Source: Planctomycetaceae bacterium (GTDB lineage: Bacteria; Planctomycetota; Planctomycetia; Planctomycetales; Planctomycetaceae). Taken from it: 64,000 nt of DNA. The notes below the pieces were generated by a model that saw only the letters and a list, made by a program, of their open reading frames with translations, searched no databases and had not been told where the DNA came from. Location: positions 1-64,000 of the forward strand of contig JANQSH010000191.1 in the NCBI GenBank assembly GCA_028284145.1, read 5' to 3'. Made by a program: the position numbers and the translations under genes. Positions 47,831-57,683 of this stretch are shown piece after piece. Position 1 is the stretch's first letter; each line of letters begins with the position of its first letter.

Positions 47831-49156
47831 TTACGATTTCGCCTGGAAGCGATTCAAAAAATCGCGCACAATCAAGGTTGCGCGTCGCCACCATTGACGG
47901 ATACGGGAATTTGGTTTCCGCTCGGCTTTGGTTCCGGCAGGACGCTTCCGTTTTTTTCGCGATCCAATTTCCGGCAATGAACTTCCCGGCGGCGAGACTG
48001 GTCCCGGATGCTGAATTTTTGCCAAATGCCGACGAAGAATGTCGGCCACTTCTCCGGCAGATTTGAAGCGGTCATCCGGATTCTTGCGGTGCAATCTGGC
48101 GATCACATCGACCAGCCAATCAGGAATCGTCGGGTTCAGATTGTGAATCGGTGTTGGTTCTTCATCGCAGACGCGACGAATGACGGCGATACTCGTCTTC
48201 CCACGAAACGGTGGCGCGCCGGTGCACATCGCATACAGCAAGCTGCCAAAACTGAACAGATCGCTGCGATAGTCGACCGTTTCTTCCTGGGCCTGTTCCG
48301 GTGACATGTATCCGGGCGTTCCGGCGATCAGTCCTGATTGCGTCAAACCCTCTTCATCAACAACCTGCGCCAATCCGAAGTCGGTGATCTTCACCCGATC
48401 GAGACCATTTTCGAGCAGGATATTGCCCGGCTTGATGTCACGATGAATAACACCTTGAGAATGAGCGGCATCCACTCCCAACGCCACTTGCATGCCGATC
48501 CGCAGAATCTCTGCCAGATTCAGCGGCTCGGCTTCGAGAATGCGTTCTTCGAGTGACTTGCCTGGGATGAAATCCATCACCAGATACGACAGACCATCGC
48601 GTTCAGCCACGCCATGAATTCGAATAACGTTGTTGTGCGTGATGGCGGCAGCGGCACGCGCCTCGCGAATAAACCGCATTCGAGCGGTTGCGGATGGCGC
48701 CAAATGTGGGTTGAGGACTTTGACAGCGACAATGGCATCCAACAGCGGATCGCGGGCTTTCAGGAGTATGCCCATGCCACCTCGACCAATCATCTCGAAC
48801 ACTTCGTACCGGCCAAAGCGCCCCAGCAGTTCCGGGTTACGGGATTCCTGCAGGAAACCGAGCAACTCCTTTTCTTCCGGACCAAGTTGAACTGTGATCT
48901 CCTGCTCGGAACTTTCCCCTTTGAGCCGTTCCATCGCCTGGAAGAATGCGGGGCCATAAGTGCCGGTATCCTGTTCGGTCGATTGTTTGAGGACCGCGAG
49001 TTCTTTACATCCGGCCGAGAGTTTTTCCATCAATGCCTGGCATTTGGGGCACTCATCGATGTGGTCGATCAGATGACGTTCTGTCTCGCGCGAGAGTTGA
49101 TTTTCCATCAACTCCTCCATCTGCTGAACTTCGAGACAATCCCAACGGGCGATCAT
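47831..49156 (-). CDS. Ser/Thr protein kinase with zinc-finger-like N-terminus
   Basis: A protein of 441 residues. At about 30-40 is an anti-sigma-like H-x3-C-x2-C (HIDECPKC). The kinase domain (about 115-385) has the P-loop GRGGMGILLKA, VAVKVL (Lys), HRDIKPGNIL (catalytic loop), DFGLA and a GTPGYMSPEQA activation segment. The C-terminus is basic (KKRKRPAGTKAERKPNSRIRQWWRR). Zinc-finger/kinase fusions downstream of ECF sigma factors are typical of planctomycetes, where the kinase is thought to control the sigma factor. A decayed repeat copy (K) lies between this gene and the ECF gene. Confidence 0.93.
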   Translation of the reverse strand: MIARWDCLEVQQMEELMENQLSRETERHLIDHIDECPKCQALMEKLSAGCKELAVLKQSTEQDTGTYGPAFFQAMERLKGESSEQEITVQLGPEEKELLGFLQESRNPELLGRFGRYEVFEMIGRGGMGILLKARDPLLDAIVAVKVLNPHLAPSATARMRFIREARAAAAITHNNVIRIHGVAERDGLSYLVMDFIPGKSLEERILEAEPLNLAEILRIGMQVALGVDAAHSQGVIHRDIKPGNILLENGLDRVKITDFGLAQVVDEEGLTQSGLIAGTPGYMSPEQAQEETVDYRSDLFSFGSLLYAMCTGAPPFRGKTSIAVIRRVCDEEPTPIHNLNPTIPDWLVDVIARLHRKNPDDRFKSAGEVADILRRHLAKIQHPGPVSPPGSSLPEIGSRKKRKRPAGTKAERKPNSRIRQWWRRATLIVRDFLNRFQAKS

Positions 49157-49177
49157 GGTTTGTACTCGGTCATCTCA

Positions 49178-49272
49178 ACCAGTTTACCTTTTCCTGTAAC
49201 GAATCTGGCTCGTGTGGGAGCCTGTTATTGCATGTCGAATGGCGATCCTTGCGGTCACGAGAAAGCATGCTG
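49178..49272 (-). repeat. About 100-bp intergenic repeat, decayed copy K (reverse)
   Basis: Read on the minus strand the right-end blocks are clear (TCTGGCTCGTGTGGGAGCC on the plus strand, AGTTTACCTT), while the left end (CGGTCACGAGAAAGCA) is degenerate. It lies between an ECF sigma gene and its kinase partner, so it sits inside a probable transcript. Confidence 0.75.
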
Positions 49273-49276
49273 CACA

Positions 49277-49891
49277 TTATTGAAAATCTTCCAACGACTC
49301 TGCATCAATTTTTTCGACGCAGGTGCGAATGCGTTTCAGCACGCGCGTTTTTGCGACGTATACGGCTCCCACACTCATCTTCAATCGTTCGGCGACATCC
49401 TTGGGCGCTTTTCCTTCCAGCGCGGTGAGTTCAAAGGCACGCCATGTCTTTCGACGGAATTCACTGCGAATGCGCGTGGCGGCCCATTGAAACAGGCGCA
49501 TCTGATATTCGTGCACCCATTGTTCTTCCTCATCCTCCATAGGGGCGGGGAACTGTTCCAGGTGCTTGCTGAATTCCGAATCGCCCCGTCCCTGGGGGTG
49601 TCGATACTGGCTCTTGCGATAATTACTCAATCGCGTGCGGACTACGGTGAACAGCCACGAACGGAACTTGCCCCGATTGCGATCGTACTGAAATTTTTGC
49701 AGGTTGTGTGAACAGGTCCGGAGGACCTCCTGCGTGACATCGGCGGCGTCGGCGTCCTGTACACCATGATTCCGCGCATATTGATAGACGAGCGGCGCGT
49801 AGACTTCGACAAATTCCGACCACGCGAGGGAATCCCTGCGGTCCCGGAGCCGGAACAACAGGCTGGCCCGCGTGAGGGGAAACTGATCCAT
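49277..49891 (-). CDS. ECF-type RNA polymerase sigma factor
   Basis: A protein of 204 residues. Region 2 (about 15-85) has the planctomycete-type YAPLVYQYARNHGVQDADAADVTQEV and FRSWLFTVVRTRLSNYRK. Region 4 (about 140-195) has LTALEGKAPKDVAERLKMSVGAVYVAKTRVLKRIR. It belongs with the group that precedes Ser/Thr kinases with N-terminal zinc fingers, and the kinase gene follows 120 nt downstream, on the other side of a decayed repeat copy. ATG 49891 was chosen; 49939 lengthens it by 16 residues without family match. Confidence 0.9.
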   Translation of the reverse strand: MDQFPLTRASLLFRLRDRRDSLAWSEFVEVYAPLVYQYARNHGVQDADAADVTQEVLRTCSHNLQKFQYDRNRGKFRSWLFTVVRTRLSNYRKSQYRHPQGRGDSEFSKHLEQFPAPMEDEEEQWVHEYQMRLFQWAATRIRSEFRRKTWRAFELTALEGKAPKDVAERLKMSVGAVYVAKTRVLKRIRTCVEKIDAESLEDFQ

Positions 49892-50013
49892 GAATTTCTC
49901 TTGAACGTTGTGACGGCCCGCAACAGAATATCGCTGCATCTATCTTACAGCCACCAAAGCCGATGTGACAGCATGTTTTGCGAATGTGACCCAATTCTCT
50001 GGAATGGACGACA

Positions 50014-50114
50014 GAAGAACGTATCACGCTCTTCTGTGCCGCGATGAGTGTCGATTGGCTTGCAAATACAGGCCTCCACGAGCCAGAGATGTCACACGAA
50101 AAGGTAAACGGGCC
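50014..50114 (+). repeat. About 100-bp intergenic repeat, copy G
   Basis: Left end partly eroded (GAACGTATCACGCTCTTC), centre GCTTGCAAATACAGGCCTCC, right end AAGGTAAACGGGCC. It lies in the gap between the ECF sigma gene and the convergent SLC13 gene end. Confidence 0.85.
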
Positions 50115-50159
50115 TGACCGATCTGGTTCCCGTTCACTGCAAAACGATGCATTTTTCCA

Positions 50160-51980
50160 TCAAAACGGCCAGATGACCGGAGCAATAATCACGGTGATCA
50201 AAGCGACAATGAGACTCAGAGGAATACCAATGCGCGCATAATCGGTGAAACGATAACCCCCCGGGCCGAAAACCATCAGGTTTGTCTGAAAACTGATGGG
50301 CGTTGCAAAGCTGGCCGCAGCTGCCATCATTACGGCGATTGCGAAGGGCATGTGATGCACGCCAAGTTTTGTTGCTGAGGCCATTGCGATCGGAAAGAAC
50401 AACACGGCTGCGGCTTTGGCCGTGATGAGGTTGGTAAAGACCATCGTGATGGTATAGACCATCGCAAGAACGAGATAGGGGTTTTCACCCACCATGTCGA
50501 TCAACGATCCGGCGATGAAAACAGCGGCTTCACTTTTTTCCATCGCCTTGCCAATTCCCAACCCCGCACCAATCGCCAGTAGTACACTCCAGTCGATACT
50601 CTGCCGCGCCTCGGAACCGCGGCAGCAACGTGTGGCGACCATCACAAAGGCTGCCAGAAACGCGGCCTTGAGCATGCTCAATACATTGAAGGCAACCAGC
50701 ACCACCATGGCGAGCAATGTGATGCGGGCAATCCAGGCTTTGCTGTGTCGTGGCGGTGTCGAATTCTCAACCGCACTGACGAGGAAAAAGTCGCGGGAAT
50801 TCCGCTGTGTATCGACAAAGTTCGGGTGTGCTTCGAGCAACAGTGTATCGCCCGGCAGCATTTCGATATCGCCGATTTTCTGATTCAAACGTTGACCATT
50901 TCGCGCCACGGCAATAACAGCCGCATTGTACTGCGTTCGGAATTTGGCTTCACGGATGGTCATTCTCAGAAACGGGCAACTATTGGAAATGACCGCCTCG
51001 ATCATGACCCGTTCGCTACTGGGACTTTCGAGCTTGAACGTCTGGTCGGTCGCCGGTTTCAATCCGGGGATTTTTTGCAGATCGATAATCGATTCGACTA
51101 TTCCTACGAAAACGAGTCGATCATTTGCCTGGACCCGTTCGTTGGATGAGACTGCAGCAAGCAAATGACCGGCCCGATCGATTTCCATCAGGTACATTCC
51201 CGGCAGATGTCTCAGCCCCGCATCTTCGATCGACTTGCCAACCAGTGGACTGCCCGGATCGACCAGCATTTCGACAGTATACTCGCGCGGATCATCCAGT
51301 TGAGCCATTACCGATTTACGTTCCGGCAACAAAAACCTGGAAAGAAACGCGAGGTAAACGACACCCGCAATTGCGATCGGTACACCCACCCAGGCGATTT
51401 CGAACATCGACAGCCCTGCCTGCGACGCGTCGAATTGTGTGGGTGTCGCATTACCGTTGGCGATATGTTGTCGCTGTTCCTCTTCAATCAACAGGCCATT
51501 GACGACCAGCGTTGTACTCGTACCGACAAGGGTACAGAGTCCACCGAGAATGGCTGAATAACTGAGCGGGATAAGCAACCGTGAGATCGAGAGTCGATGC
51601 TTCTTGGCCCAGTCGTTCAGGACCGGCATAAACATCGCCACCACAGGGGTGTTGTTCATGAAGGCGCTCAATGTGGCGGTGGGAATCATGATTCGCATCA
51701 GGGCCGCAAACAATGAACCGGGCTGACCCAGCAAACGCTGACCGATGAAACTGATGCCTCCAGTCTGCTGCAGCCCTTCTGCCACCACGAATAGAATCGC
51801 GACAGTGATCAAACCTTCGTTGGCGAAACCGGCCAACGCATCATTCGGTTCGATCACTCCCATGACGAGCAGAATGATCAGTCCGCCGAGCAGAATGAGA
51901 TCGGGCCCCGCGCGCAGACAGGTCAATGCAAAAACAACCAGCGCCAGGACGCCAAGTGTGATGGCAATTTCAGGTGTCAT
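50160..51980 (-). CDS. SLC13-family permease with two TrkA-C (RCK_C) domains
   Basis: A protein of 606 residues. Both membrane halves carry about six helices each (TILVILGGL-type starts: LILLGGLIILLVMGVI; FVMVATRCCRGSEARQSIDWSVLLAIGAGLGIG). Between them, at about 215-380, are two RCK_C domains: MLVDPGSPLVGKSIEDAGL and FLRMTIREAKFRTQYNAAVIAVARNGQ. This layout is that of the divalent anion:Na+ symporter superfamily, often citrate, succinate or sulfate carriers. Substrate unknown. It is 81 nt downstream of the HAL2-type phosphatase gene; a sulfate link between the two is attractive but not shown. Confidence 0.9.
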   Translation of the reverse strand: MTPEIAITLGVLALVVFALTCLRAGPDLILLGGLIILLVMGVIEPNDALAGFANEGLITVAILFVVAEGLQQTGGISFIGQRLLGQPGSLFAALMRIMIPTATLSAFMNNTPVVAMFMPVLNDWAKKHRLSISRLLIPLSYSAILGGLCTLVGTSTTLVVNGLLIEEEQRQHIANGNATPTQFDASQAGLSMFEIAWVGVPIAIAGVVYLAFLSRFLLPERKSVMAQLDDPREYTVEMLVDPGSPLVGKSIEDAGLRHLPGMYLMEIDRAGHLLAAVSSNERVQANDRLVFVGIVESIIDLQKIPGLKPATDQTFKLESPSSERVMIEAVISNSCPFLRMTIREAKFRTQYNAAVIAVARNGQRLNQKIGDIEMLPGDTLLLEAHPNFVDTQRNSRDFFLVSAVENSTPPRHSKAWIARITLLAMVVLVAFNVLSMLKAAFLAAFVMVATRCCRGSEARQSIDWSVLLAIGAGLGIGKAMEKSEAAVFIAGSLIDMVGENPYLVLAMVYTITMVFTNLITAKAAAVLFFPIAMASATKLGVHHMPFAIAVMMAAAASFATPISFQTNLMVFGPGGYRFTDYARIGIPLSLIVALITVIIAPVIWPF

Positions 51981-52061
51981 GTGCGTTCTGGTCTGGTGGC
52001 GGATTGGAATCAGCCTGCAATTCAGGCCGGGAAAAGAGATATCCTAACCTGCCGGACTACC

Positions 52062-53087
52062 TCAGGTCGACTGTTCCCGAGCAGTCGCTTCCACGATTTC
52101 CAGAACACGTTCGTGCAGAGGTCCGTTGGTGACAATCACGCCGCGATTGGTGGCCAGAGTGCGACCGTGTGTCCAGTTGAGTGGATCGCCTTCTAAATCA
52201 GTGACTTTGCCGCCTGCTTCCTCGACAACGAGAACCCCCCCTGCATGGTCCCAGATTTTTTCCGAATAACCTTTGCGAGCGGGCAGTCGGAGGTAGATGT
52301 CGGCTTCGCCTCGTGCGACCACGGCGTATTTGGCCTGGCTGTCAATCCGCAAAGGAGGACGGGTGATCCCCATTATTTCGGCGGCTCGCGCTGAGCGTCC
52401 ATGTGAACTGTGAGCCGATTCGTACGATTCACAGAAGCGGGCCTGCTCGGTGAGTTGCGTCTGCGTGACGTGAATCTCCCGCTCCTGGCTGTCGTTGTCG
52501 ATGCCAGTCTGCCGGGCACCCTGACCCCGCACGGCAAACAATAAAGTGCCACAATCATTATTGTCGGATGGTGTCTGGTCGGTCGTATGTTCCTGCGGTA
52601 GGTTGGGACATCCGAGGACACCGACCTTTATCTCACCCTTTTCAATCAATGCAAGCGAGATGGCGAACTGATCACCCCGCACAAATCCTTTTGTGCCGTC
52701 TATGGGATCCAGCGTCCAGAAACGTTGCGAATACTGTTCGCTCCCGCCGCGGTCAATCCAGCCAAGAACGTCTTCTGTTTCGCCTTCGATTCCGACTTGT
52801 GTCAGTTCCCGTTGGATCTGTGCGACAAATCCGCTGTTCTTTTTTTGGCGAAGTGCCGTCGCATCTTCCTCTCCGATGATTGGATCATCCGGAAAGCACA
52901 ATGCGATCGCGCGGCAGATCACGGCTTGACTGGCGTAGTCGGCAATCGTTACCGGGCTGGCATCTTCCTTGGTCAGAACACCGCCGGCCATTTCGGTTTG
53001 CACCGTGCGGCAGATTCCACTCGCCAGACGGACAGCTTCCAGAGCAGTGGTCAGTTCGTGAGTGTAAGGCTGGGGCATTGGGGACAT
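52062..53087 (-). CDS. 3'(2'),5'-bisphosphate nucleotidase, HAL2/CysQ type
   Basis: A protein of 341 residues in the inositol monophosphatase superfamily. Metal site residues appear in GEEDA, LDPIDGTKGF (D-P-x-D-G-T) and WDHAGGVLVVEEAGG. The long form resembles yeast HAL2 rather than the shorter bacterial CysQ. It should remove the 3' phosphate of PAP and PAPS, by-products of sulfate activation. Start ATG 53087; M4 (53078) is an alternative. lpxB lies 92 nt upstream on the same strand, and the SLC13 carrier 81 nt downstream. Confidence 0.88.
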   Translation of the reverse strand: MSPMPQPYTHELTTALEAVRLASGICRTVQTEMAGGVLTKEDASPVTIADYASQAVICRAIALCFPDDPIIGEEDATALRQKKNSGFVAQIQRELTQVGIEGETEDVLGWIDRGGSEQYSQRFWTLDPIDGTKGFVRGDQFAISLALIEKGEIKVGVLGCPNLPQEHTTDQTPSDNNDCGTLLFAVRGQGARQTGIDNDSQEREIHVTQTQLTEQARFCESYESAHSSHGRSARAAEIMGITRPPLRIDSQAKYAVVARGEADIYLRLPARKGYSEKIWDHAGGVLVVEEAGGKVTDLEGDPLNWTHGRTLATNRGVIVTNGPLHERVLEIVEATAREQST

Positions 53088-53179
53088 TCGTTACACGGAA
53101 ATGAGGCGTCTCTCTTCGGTTGTAACGAGACGGTGAAGCGTTGCCAAGTAAACAAGGACCATCAACGAGGTGCGGCAAA

Positions 53180-54349
53180 TTACGCAGCTTTCTTGAGTGG
53201 TCGTGGCGCGTCGGTCAGGTGGTTGACGATGTAGTTGGCCGCCTCAGCGGTCGCGTTTTCTTTCACCACATCCGAAAGCGATTCCTGCATGTGCTGCCTG
53301 GACAATGCGAGCAATTCAGGATCGCTCAGCCAGCCGTTCAGGATGCCGGTCATCACTTCAATATCGTATGCCGGATTCGTTGCACCGGGGAATTCGGGCA
53401 ACAGTTCCCGATCAGCAATCAGATTGGGCAGGCTGATGTACTTGCACTTCACGAGCGTTTTGGCGATCCAGTAAGTCATCCGACTGACCCGGTATACCAC
53501 AACCGCAGGCGTGTTGCGGGCCAATAGTTCCAGGCTGACAGAGCCGGAGACCATCAAACAACACTCGGCCAGTTCAATGATCTCAGGCGTTTTGCCGACA
53601 GAGAATTCGATCGGCAGATCCACATTCATCTGACGGAGGTAATCCACGCAGAATGTACGATGTTGCTGGCGGTAACAGGCGACCAGAAATGTGATCTCAT
53701 TATGTTCGCGAGCCAGACGACGAATCACCTCAACCATCACGGGCCAGTTTTGCGTCACTTCACCGTTACGGGAGCCGGGCAATACACCGACGACTTTTTT
53801 GCCATGCTTTCGGACGAGATTGCAGAACTCCTCATCCAGTTCTGTTTCGGCGACTTCTTCAAAGAACGGGTGTCCGACAAATTGTGCATCGACGTTTCGT
53901 TCGGCGTACCATTTCTGTTCAAAGGGAAGGGCACACAAAACATGGTCGACAAACTTTTGCATCCGCTTGACGCGATACGACGCCCAGGCCCAGATTTGCG
54001 GTGGCAGGTAATAGAAGACCGGGATACCGACCGCCTTTGCTTTGCGGGCGATCCACCAGTTGAAACCGGGGAAGTCGACAAGAATCACGGCGTCTGGTCT
54101 GTCCGTTTTGAAAATCTGCTCCGCCTGCTTCACCAGTTGGTAGAACTGGAAGATCATCGGCAGGACGCGGAAGAATCCCATCACGGCGAGGTTGGTTAAC
54201 TGGAAATCGAGCCTGCAACCGGCCCGTTCCATCAGCGGACCACCAAATCCGGTGAACTCGATATCGGGTTGCTGTTGTTTGATCTCCTTGATGAGATGGG
54301 CGGTGTGCTGATCGCCGCTGGGCTCACCAACAGAGAAGAAAATCCGCAT
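53180..54349 (-). CDS. lpxB: Lipid-A-disaccharide synthase
   Basis: A protein of 389 residues, full length. It opens MRIFFSVGEPSGDQHTAHLIKEI, the LpxB start (EPSGD), and has VDFPGFNWWIARKAK, YYLPPQIWAWASYRVKRM, LPGSRNGEVTQNWP and SGSVSLELLARNTP. LpxB joins UDP-2,3-diacyl-GlcN and lipid X to form the lipid A disaccharide at the inner membrane. It supports a Gram-negative envelope with lipid A. No other lpx gene is near. Divergent context: trkH lies upstream with repeat H between. Confidence 0.95.
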   Translation of the reverse strand: MRIFFSVGEPSGDQHTAHLIKEIKQQQPDIEFTGFGGPLMERAGCRLDFQLTNLAVMGFFRVLPMIFQFYQLVKQAEQIFKTDRPDAVILVDFPGFNWWIARKAKAVGIPVFYYLPPQIWAWASYRVKRMQKFVDHVLCALPFEQKWYAERNVDAQFVGHPFFEEVAETELDEEFCNLVRKHGKKVVGVLPGSRNGEVTQNWPVMVEVIRRLAREHNEITFLVACYRQQHRTFCVDYLRQMNVDLPIEFSVGKTPEIIELAECCLMVSGSVSLELLARNTPAVVVYRVSRMTYWIAKTLVKCKYISLPNLIADRELLPEFPGATNPAYDIEVMTGILNGWLSDPELLALSRQHMQESLSDVVKENATAEAANYIVNHLTDAPRPLKKAA

Positions 54350-54810
54350 TCCATTGCTTCCAGAGTACAGTTGAGCCTCGCTGGGAGGATTGAATTTGGC
54401 GAAAGGGACTTTCGCTGAAATCCATTCAAACGTCTGCCGTTAGAGTGTATTACGCTCTTCTGTGCCGCGATGTGCGTCGTGTCAGTCCTGCAAACAAGGC
54501 CACCACGAGCCAGATGACGTCACGCTGGAAGGTGAACTGCTCCAGAGCGAACACGATCCTTGTGGTCGTCGTAACGCGAGCGGAGGTTATGGCCAAAGCA
54601 ACGTCTAGGTCAAGATCGGTTCGCTTCGCACTGAGACTGGCCTGATTCAGCGGCTTTTCCCCGGCGTTTTCCCAATCAGGATCAAACGTGGCGGTGCAAT
54701 CGTTACCGTCTTCAGGGATCACCCGAATTTTCCGATTTTGACTGAATTCACGGTTTCCCCATTCTTCATCCGGCGAGTGCATTTGATCACCTGGTTGGTT
54801 GTGATACCAG
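54350..54810. other. Intergenic region with repeat H, 461 bp
   Basis: It lies between lpxB and trkH, both leftward. It holds repeat H. A leftward frame at 54450-54782 reads through the repeat; its first 75 residues have no recognised family and I doubt that it is a gene. Confidence 0.45.
54441..54544 (+). repeat. About 100-bp intergenic repeat, copy H
   Basis: TAGAGTGTATTACGCTCTTC at the left, GTCCTGCAAACAAGGCCACC at the centre and AACTGCTCCA at the right. It lies 91 nt upstream of the lpxB start. Confidence 0.9.
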
Positions 54811-56463
54811 CTACTGATCGCGCCAGAAGCTGGGGAACAGCAGCACGAGAATCGCGAACAACTCCAGACGTCCCAACAACATCAGGGCGGTCAGCAAGAG
54901 CTTCCCCTGCGAAGAGAAACCCGAATAGTTGCTGTGTGGACCCAATACACCCAGTCCCGGGCCAATATTGTTCAGACAGGAGGCGACTGCACTGGCACAA
55001 TCAAGCAGTTTCTCTGCTTTATCGTCCTGCAATTGCTCTGCGGTTTCTCCTGCCGATTTGATCCATTGTGTATCGGGTTCAATCGCCGCCAAAGTCATCC
55101 ATGAAGAGATGAAGATCAGCAGAATCAGACTGAAGTAGACAACCACTTCGTGCCTGAGCGATTTGTCGACCGAGACACCAAAGATTTTGAGGGGACGCAC
55201 AACATTCGGGCGAAATGCCTGTTCGATTTCCAATCGGATGATCTTCGCGAAGAACAGAAAGCGGACAACTTTCATTCCGCCGCCAGTCGAACCGGCACAG
55301 CCGCCGATGAACATCAGCAGCAGTAGCAGACCTTTGGAAAATTCACTCCATTTGGTGAAGTCCTCTGTTCCGAAGCCGGTCGTGGTCATTATTGCAACTG
55401 ACATAAAACTGGCATGGCGAATTGATTCTGCCAACGTCGGGTAGACGTGGTTTTTCATCAGGCTGAACGTCAGCAGAAAAGTGGACGACAGCAGGATGAC
55501 CAGATAGGCGCGAAATTCCGGATCGCGATAGAGCGGTGAAAACCGTTTCAACAGGCTCCCTTCCTGTTCATGAGATTTGCTCCGCAAACAGAGGTAGTAC
55601 AGCGAAAAATTCGTGCCGGCGACCAGCATGAACAGGATGATGGTGACTTCGATCCAGGGGTGGTCTTTCCACTCACCCACGCTGGCGTTGTAAGTGCTGA
55701 AGCCGCCCGTTGCCATTGTGCCGAAACAGTGGCACAACGCATCGTAGAAGTTCATTCCCTCAAAATAGAGGAGCACCGTCAGCAGCACGCTGATGCCCAT
55801 ATAAATGGCCCACATTACGATCGCGGTTTCGCGGACACGAGGCCGGACGGTTTCGGTAATAGGGCCGGGAACTTCACGCCGCATGAGCGCCTTACCTCCG
55901 GCTCCAAGTTGTCCGAGCACTGCGACAAACAGAACGATAATGCCCATGCCGCCCAGCCAGTGTGTAAAACTTCGCCAGAAGAGAATGCAGCGCGGAATCA
56001 ACTTTCTGTCGGTTGTTTCAGGGTTTTTGACTCGTGGGTCTTCCAACTCCGTCAAAACCGACGCCCCGGTCGTAGTGAAGCCGGAAACGGATTCAAACAG
56101 ACAATCGGCGATGGAGAGCCGGACAATTTTCGCATTTTCGGTCCCGGCATAAAGTTCGTGTTCGGTCCCGGAAAACAGAAAGGGAAGACTGCCGAGGATG
56201 CCGGCGAAAATCCAGCCTAATCCGACGACTGCCAACGCCTCTTTGCGGAGAATCGTTGCATCGGTCCTGCGTCCAATGACATAGAGCGTTCCGCTAACGG
56301 TGAGACTGGCCAGAATTGCGAAGACGAGTCCCCAAAAGCCACGCTCTTCAAATTCGGGAGTCTGACCACAAATGGGAAACGCCCAGGGAAGACTGAACAC
56401 CATCGACGCGCCGACAAGCATTCCGAGCAACCCGAGCATTCGGCTGAGAAGTAACCAGTTCAT
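54811..56463 (-). CDS. TrkH-family potassium uptake protein
   Basis: A protein of 550 residues with eight to ten membrane helices in four M1-P-M2 repeats. Pore segments with Gly are visible: [43 protein letters not shown] and [13 protein letters not shown]. This is the membrane K+ channel-like part of Trk/Ktr systems, which needs a cytoplasmic TrkA/KtrA partner. None is in the window, so TrkA must be elsewhere. Start ATG 56463. Family level is certain; TrkH versus KtrB is not. Confidence 0.92.
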   Translation of the reverse strand: MNWLLLSRMLGLLGMLVGASMVFSLPWAFPICGQTPEFEERGFWGLVFAILASLTVSGTLYVIGRRTDATILRKEALAVVGLGWIFAGILGSLPFLFSGTEHELYAGTENAKIVRLSIADCLFESVSGFTTTGASVLTELEDPRVKNPETTDRKLIPRCILFWRSFTHWLGGMGIIVLFVAVLGQLGAGGKALMRREVPGPITETVRPRVRETAIVMWAIYMGISVLLTVLLYFEGMNFYDALCHCFGTMATGGFSTYNASVGEWKDHPWIEVTIILFMLVAGTNFSLYYLCLRSKSHEQEGSLLKRFSPLYRDPEFRAYLVILLSSTFLLTFSLMKNHVYPTLAESIRHASFMSVAIMTTTGFGTEDFTKWSEFSKGLLLLLMFIGGCAGSTGGGMKVVRFLFFAKIIRLEIEQAFRPNVVRPLKIFGVSVDKSLRHEVVVYFSLILLIFISSWMTLAAIEPDTQWIKSAGETAEQLQDDKAEKLLDCASAVASCLNNIGPGLGVLGPHSNYSGFSSQGKLLLTALMLLGRLELFAILVLLFPSFWRDQ

Positions 56464-56636
56464 TCGTGGAAAATTCGCATCGGGAGACAGATGAGGCGGG
56501 ACATCGCTGCGATGGATAGTCGCAGTCGCTCAGCAGCATAGCAGAGCGAAAAGGCGGGAGTTATGCAAGCCGACCTCATGCAAGGGTGGCCTGGTTTCGG
56601 TCGTTCCGTGATCGCGAGTCGAATGGGACGTCGAAA

Positions 56637-57398
56637 TCACGCGGCGGCCTTTTTACCGAGCACACTCTGCACTTCATCAGCCCAGTTGCAGCAAGTCTTC
56701 GTCATCGCCTGCCTGTTGGAAACGATGGACGGAGTTGAAAAAAAGTCACCTTCGGCCACAGTCAGGGTTGTCGCACAGTATCCGCTTTGCCCGACGGCAC
56801 CGAACACCCGCCGTAAAGCAAGACCGACGTGCGATTCCGCATAGATCACGCTGGACGTTGCATCGAGTTGTAAGGTGGCCAGATGTGCCTGGAGGCAGGA
56901 AGGATTGTGGCCGATTCGTCCGTAATCTTTTTCTGTGGAAAAGGGGTGTAACAGAACGACCGGGCCACCAGCCCGAACGCATTGCATGATGTTCCGCGTC
57001 GCCGCAATCGCTTCGGGAGAGACAAGGCTCGTACGATACTCTGGCAGATCACGCACGATGGCCAGATCGAACAGGCATCTGTGCGACGGGACTTCTTCAC
57101 TCGCCCGACCATAAGTGATTTCGGCATCGATGGGTTTTGCCGGCATTGCCCCAATGTCATCGAAGCCAATCGCATCCATCCCCAAAGCCGTGAGGCAATG
57201 TAGCAACTCTCCATAACCGCATCCTGCGTCCAACACACGCGAACCGGGAGCAAGTTTGTGGCCGAATACGACGTGACGCAGCACTTTGCGTGTGAAGTTC
57301 GGGCTGGCGAGTGAACGTATCTCACAATGCGGTTTGACGGTTGTCAACGAGCGAAATGGCAAAGAAGGAACGGTCCAGTCCACGACGAGGACCTCCAA
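56637..57398 (-). CDS. Class I SAM-dependent methyltransferase, unassigned
   Basis: A protein of 253 residues. Motif I for S-adenosylmethionine is SRVLDAGCGYGELL (about 53-66); an acidic residue follows strand 2 (AIGFDDIG), and FDLAIVRDLPEY fits motif IV. The C-terminal part (GGPVVLLHPF) is typical of the small-molecule methyltransferase fold. The substrate is unknown. Start ATG 57398; the gene is 173 nt upstream of trkH on the same strand, a loose operon at most. Confidence 0.8.
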   Translation of the reverse strand: MEVLVVDWTVPSLPFRSLTTVKPHCEIRSLASPNFTRKVLRHVVFGHKLAPGSRVLDAGCGYGELLHCLTALGMDAIGFDDIGAMPAKPIDAEITYGRASEEVPSHRCLFDLAIVRDLPEYRTSLVSPEAIAATRNIMQCVRAGGPVVLLHPFSTEKDYGRIGHNPSCLQAHLATLQLDATSSVIYAESHVGLALRRVFGAVGQSGYCATTLTVAEGDFFSTPSIVSNRQAMTKTCCNWADEVQSVLGKKAAA

Positions 57399-57568
57399 TT
57401 GGGGGGGAGTGAGTTGTGATGCGGGACGACGATTCGAGAAGGATCGTGATGAATCGAAAATGGCAACGAAGAAAATCGTCGGATGGGAAGGGGCGAAATC
57501 TAAAGCGATATCGGAAATGGGTCAAGATGAGGTCGAGCTTCGACTTTGGAGTGCATTGTTGGACGGAA

Positions 57569-57670
57569 TAGAGCGTATTACTCTCTTCCGTGCCGTAATG
57601 AGCGTCGTCAGGCCTGCAAGCACAGGCTCTCATGAGCCAGAGATGTCACACCAGAAGGTAAACGGCACTA
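57569..57670 (+). repeat. About 100-bp intergenic repeat, copy I
   Basis: It starts TAGAGCGTATTACTCTCTTCC and has GGCCTGCAAGCACAGGC and GTCACACCAGAAGGTAAAC. The right arm (GGCACTA) differs from GCTCTA. Confidence 0.9.
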
Positions 57671-57683
57671 ACTCCAAGTTAAT

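Noticed and set aside
47199-47894. Leftward frame of 231 codons opposite the vWA gene
   Set aside because: The vWA protein on the plus strand has its MIDAS motif and membrane helix in order; the antisense frame has no domain.
48614-49711. Rightward open frame of 365 codons opposite the Ser/Thr kinase and ECF sigma genes
   Set aside because: It is antisense to two well-recognised genes with all motifs in place; its translation shows no domain and it is a codon-bias shadow.
54450-54782. Leftward frame of 110 codons upstream of lpxB
   Set aside because: Its last third is repeat copy H read backwards and the first part has no family, signal or ribosome binding site.
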